Assembly (NCBI RefSeq): GCF_001426525.1
Contig: NZ_LMEW01000035.1
Location: forward strand, 445,060 to 509,059
Reading direction: 5' to 3'
From: Massilia sp. Root133
GTDB taxonomy: Bacteria > Pseudomonadota > Gammaproteobacteria > Burkholderiales > Burkholderiaceae_D
DNA length: 64,000 nt
In this document: piece after piece, positions 61,679 to 64,000 of the stretch
Layout of the letters: each line of letters opens with the position of its first letter
How positions within the stretch are numbered: position 1 is the stretch's first letter
The notes under the pieces: generated by a model
The model's input: the letters and a program-made list of their open reading frames with translations, nothing else
Told to the model about the DNA's origin: nothing
Database searches by the model: none
Program-made: the position numbers and the translations under genes

Positions 61679-63574
61679 ATGAGCCACCCGAACCACACCA
61701 GCCAGTTTTCCCTGCTGACCCAGCGCCGCTTCGGCCCGTTTTTCTGGACCCAGTTCCTGGGCGCCTTCAACGACAACCTGTTCAAGACGGCGCTGCTCGT
61801 CGTGCTGACCTATGACGCGCTGGCGTGGACGACGCTGCCCGCCGCGCTGCTGAACAACCTGATCCCGGGCCTGTTCATCCTCCCGTACGTCGTGTTCTCC
61901 GCCACTGCCGGCCAGATCGCGGACAAGGTCGAGAAGGGCCGGCTGGCGCGCTTCGTCAAGCTGCTCGAAATCGGCATCATGGCCATTGCCGCCATCGGCT
62001 GGCTCACGCACAACCTGTGGCTGCTCGTCGCCGCGGTCGTCGGCATGGGCGTCCATTCGACGCTGTTCGGCCCCGTGAAATACGCCTACCTGCCGCAGCA
62101 CCTGAAGCCGGAAGAACTCGTGGGCGGCAACGGCGTCATCGAAATGGGCACGTTCGTCGGCATCCTGCTGGGCGAGGTGATGGGCGCGATCCTGGCCGGC
62201 CACGGCGCCGCCGGCGTGCACCTCGTCGCGTTCGGGACGCTGGCCGTCGCCGTGCTGGGCCTCGCCACGAGCTGGCGCATCCCGGCGTCGCCGGCGCCCG
62301 CGCCGGGCCTCAAGATCAGCGCGAACTTCGTCGCCGAATCCGTGCGCAACCTGGCGTTCTCGAAACAGAACCGCACCGTGTTCCTGTCGATGCTGGGCAA
62401 TTCCTGGTTCTGGTTCTACGGCGCGCTCGTGCTGTCGCAATTCCCGCTGTACGCGAAGGAGTACCTGCACGGCGACCACAGCGTGTTCGTGCTGCTGCTG
62501 ACCATCTTCTCGCTGGGGATCGGCGCCGGCTCGCTGCTGTGCGAAAAACTCTCCGGCCGCAAGGTCGAGATCGGCCTCGTGCCGTTCGGCGCCATCGGCC
62601 TGTCGCTGTTCGGCATCGACCTGTATTTCGCGAGCCTCGGCTATACCAACACGGCCCCCGTCGACTTCGTCGGCGTGCTGGCGCAGCACGGCACGCTGCG
62701 CATCCTGGCCGACATCCTGCTGCTGGGCGTGTTCGGCGGCTTCTTCATCGTGCCGCTGTTCGCGCTGATCCAGACGCGCTGCGACCCGGCGCACGTTTCG
62801 CGCACCATCGCAGGCATGAACATCCTGAATGCGCTGTTCATGGTGGCGTCGGCCGGCGTCGCGGTGTTCCTGATCGGCCGCGGTTTCAGCATCCCCGAGA
62901 TGTTCCTGACGACCGCGCTGCTGAATGCCGTCGTCGCCATCTACATCTTCTCGCTCGTGCCGGAATTCCTGATGCGCTTCCTGGCCTGGCTGCTGATCCA
63001 CACGATCCACCGCGTGTCGACGGTGGACGTCGAGCGCATCCCGGAACAGGGCCCCGCGGTCCTCGTCTGCAACCACGTCAGCTACGTCGACGCCATCGTC
63101 ATCCTGGCCGCGAGCCCGCGCCCGATCCGTTTCGTGATGGACCACCGCATTTTTAAGACGCCGCTGCTGGGCTTCATTTTCCGCACCGGCAAGGCGATCC
63201 CGATCGCGCCGGCGCACGAGAACCCGTGGCTGATGGAAAAGGCCTTCGTCGACGTCGCCCAGGCGCTGCACGAAGGGGAACTCGTGTGCATCTTCCCGGA
63301 GGGGAAACTGACGCGCACGGGCGAGATGAACGCATTCCGCGGCGGCATCGCCAAGATCGTCGCGCGCAGCCAGGTGCCCGTGATCCCGATGGCGCTGCGC
63401 GGGCTGTGGGGCAGCGTGTTTTCGCGCGATCCGTCCAACGTGTTCGAGCGCTCTTTTGCGCGCGGGCTGCGCTCGAAGCTGGCGCTGGCCGTCGGGCGGC
63501 CGGTGCAGCCGCAGCAGGTGACGCCGGAGGGGTTGTACGAGGAAGTGCTGGCGTTACGGGGGGATTGGAAGTAA
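61679..63574 (+). CDS. MFS transporter fused to a PlsC-type lysophospholipid acyltransferase
   Basis: 631 residues. An LplT-like MFS domain (about 15-420, twelve helices; WTQFLGAFNDNLFKTAL is the LplT-type opening) is joined to a 1-acylglycerol-3-phosphate acyltransferase domain (about 440-620) with the HX4D motif, His466 and Asp471 in NHVSYVDAI, and the FPEG motif at 539-542. It should flip lysophospholipid across the inner membrane and reacylate it. E. coli keeps LplT and the Aas acyltransferase apart, and Aas has an acyl-ACP ligase domain that is absent here. ATG 61679 follows a 150-base gap after the AbrB gene. Single gene before tRNA-Pro. Confidence 0.9.
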   Translation: MSHPNHTSQFSLLTQRRFGPFFWTQFLGAFNDNLFKTALLVVLTYDALAWTTLPAALLNNLIPGLFILPYVVFSATAGQIADKVEKGRLARFVKLLEIGIMAIAAIGWLTHNLWLLVAAVVGMGVHSTLFGPVKYAYLPQHLKPEELVGGNGVIEMGTFVGILLGEVMGAILAGHGAAGVHLVAFGTLAVAVLGLATSWRIPASPAPAPGLKISANFVAESVRNLAFSKQNRTVFLSMLGNSWFWFYGALVLSQFPLYAKEYLHGDHSVFVLLLTIFSLGIGAGSLLCEKLSGRKVEIGLVPFGAIGLSLFGIDLYFASLGYTNTAPVDFVGVLAQHGTLRILADILLLGVFGGFFIVPLFALIQTRCDPAHVSRTIAGMNILNALFMVASAGVAVFLIGRGFSIPEMFLTTALLNAVVAIYIFSLVPEFLMRFLAWLLIHTIHRVSTVDVERIPEQGPAVLVCNHVSYVDAIVILAASPRPIRFVMDHRIFKTPLLGFIFRTGKAIPIAPAHENPWLMEKAFVDVAQALHEGELVCIFPEGKLTRTGEMNAFRGGIAKIVARSQVPVIPMALRGLWGSVFSRDPSNVFERSFARGLRSKLALAVGRPVQPQQVTPEGLYEEVLALRGDWK

Positions 63575-63627
63575 GTTTCTCCATGATGCCCGGTGACAAA
63601 AAGACTAGTCATCCCGCGTGCCTCTGT

Positions 63628-63633
63628 TATAAT
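63628..63633 (+). promoter_or_regulatory. -10 element of tRNA-Pro
   Basis: A consensus TATAAT twelve bases before the tRNA 5' end. No good -35 hexamer is seen at the usual spacing. Confidence 0.55.
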
Positions 63634-63645
63634 TCTGGACCAAGT

Positions 63646-63722
<77 letters not shown>

Positions 63723-63738
63723 ACGAATTCAAAGAATC

Positions 63739-63765
63739 AGGCCAGCTTTCGAGCTGGCCTTTTTC
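63739..63765 (+). terminator. Intrinsic terminator after tRNA-Pro
   Basis: Perfect arms aggccagct/agctggcct around ttcg, followed by T5. Confidence 0.88.
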
Positions 63766-63853
63766 GTTTCTAGGGGTTGCCGCACGGGAATGATCGCAGC
63801 CGCTTGATGATTTCAGTATATTGATCGCCGAATATATACATCAGCGATCCGCC

Positions 63854-64000
63854 ATGATCCCTCGACACGCGCGCGCAATGACGATAGTCCAGTCCCTGGT
63901 TGGATTATTGCTGGTTCTGACCCCCGCATTACTGATCTGGCAGCACTTCGGGATGACCCGGGTCTTCGAACTCTCGCCCCGGCAGTCCTACGGCGCGACC
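63854..64000 (+). CDS. Start of a membrane protein gene, cut by the window edge
   Basis: 49 codons from ATG 63854 run open to the window end. A hydrophobic segment (LVGLLLVLTPALLIW, residues about 15-30) follows a short basic start (MIPRHARAM), so it is a signal anchor or first membrane helix. The family cannot be told from this length. Upstream lies an imperfect dyad, gatcgc at 63823-63828 and gcgatc at 63844-63849, just before the start. Confidence 0.5.
   Translation, partial: MIPRHARAMTIVQSLVGLLLVLTPALLIWQHFGMTRVFELSPRQSYGAT

Overview
This is a GC-rich chromosomal segment of a betaproteobacterium. The best fit is Burkholderiales, family Oxalobacteraceae, close to Massilia/Telluria. The basis is the purF plus Cys/Met-metabolism gene pair, the rpsF-priB-rpsR-rplI-dnaB block, Bug/TctC receptors and small porins, the protein-level resemblances, and dispersed GGGGTCAGAGCCC-type and REP-like repeats. 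No insertion sequence, prophage, CRISPR array or rRNA gene was seen. There is one tRNA, tRNA-Pro(GGG).

Layout. 1-4.6 kb: the 3' part of purF, a PLP sulfhydrylase-family gene, two exported or membrane proteins, and a truncated RlmI-like gene. 4.6-8.7 kb: lexA with a perfect SOS box, then the rpsF operon and dnaB. 8.7-14.1 kb: a DUF47/Pit phosphate uptake pair, a lipoprotein pullulanase and a small lipoprotein. 14.1-28.1 kb: the most unusual region. A metallo-beta-lactamase-fold hydrolase and an orphan GAF-GspE ATPase are divergent from a GAF/HD-GYP protein that is translationally coupled to a CHASE2 adenylate cyclase. These are followed by a two-partner secretion operon (TpsB transporter, TpsA exoprotein with 14 C-x8-C units, FecR-domain protein). 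28.3-38.6 kb: PIN-PhoH ATPase, then a minus-strand lipid A 4-amino-arabinose (arn) cluster with a split arnA, an Mth938-like gene at its head and a Bcp peroxiredoxin at its tail. 38.8-43.1 kb: alaA-like aminotransferase, homoserine dehydrogenase, glutamate dehydrogenase. 43.3-45.0 kb: a hipBA toxin-antitoxin locus with four operator-like palindromes at exact 26-bp steps. 45.2-52.0 kb: a LysR regulator and a dctA-porin-dctB-dctD set with a sigma-54 promoter. 52.0-61.5 kb: a TctDE-like two-component pair divergent from a porin/Bug receptor/ABC uptake cluster. 61.7-64.0 kb: an MFS-acyltransferase fusion, tRNA-Pro and the start of a truncated gene.

How the genes work together. The DctBD and TctDE-like systems flank two organic-acid-type uptake modules, each with its own porin, so 45-61 kb reads as a nutrient-scavenging block. 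The 14-28 kb block combines second-messenger proteins (HD-GYP, adenylate cyclase) with a secretion ATPase and a surface exoprotein system, which suggests a regulated surface or adhesion system. That link is inferred from gene context only. The arn cluster predicts cationic lipid A and polymyxin tolerance. All functional calls rest on motif and family recognition from the sequence; no database search was run.
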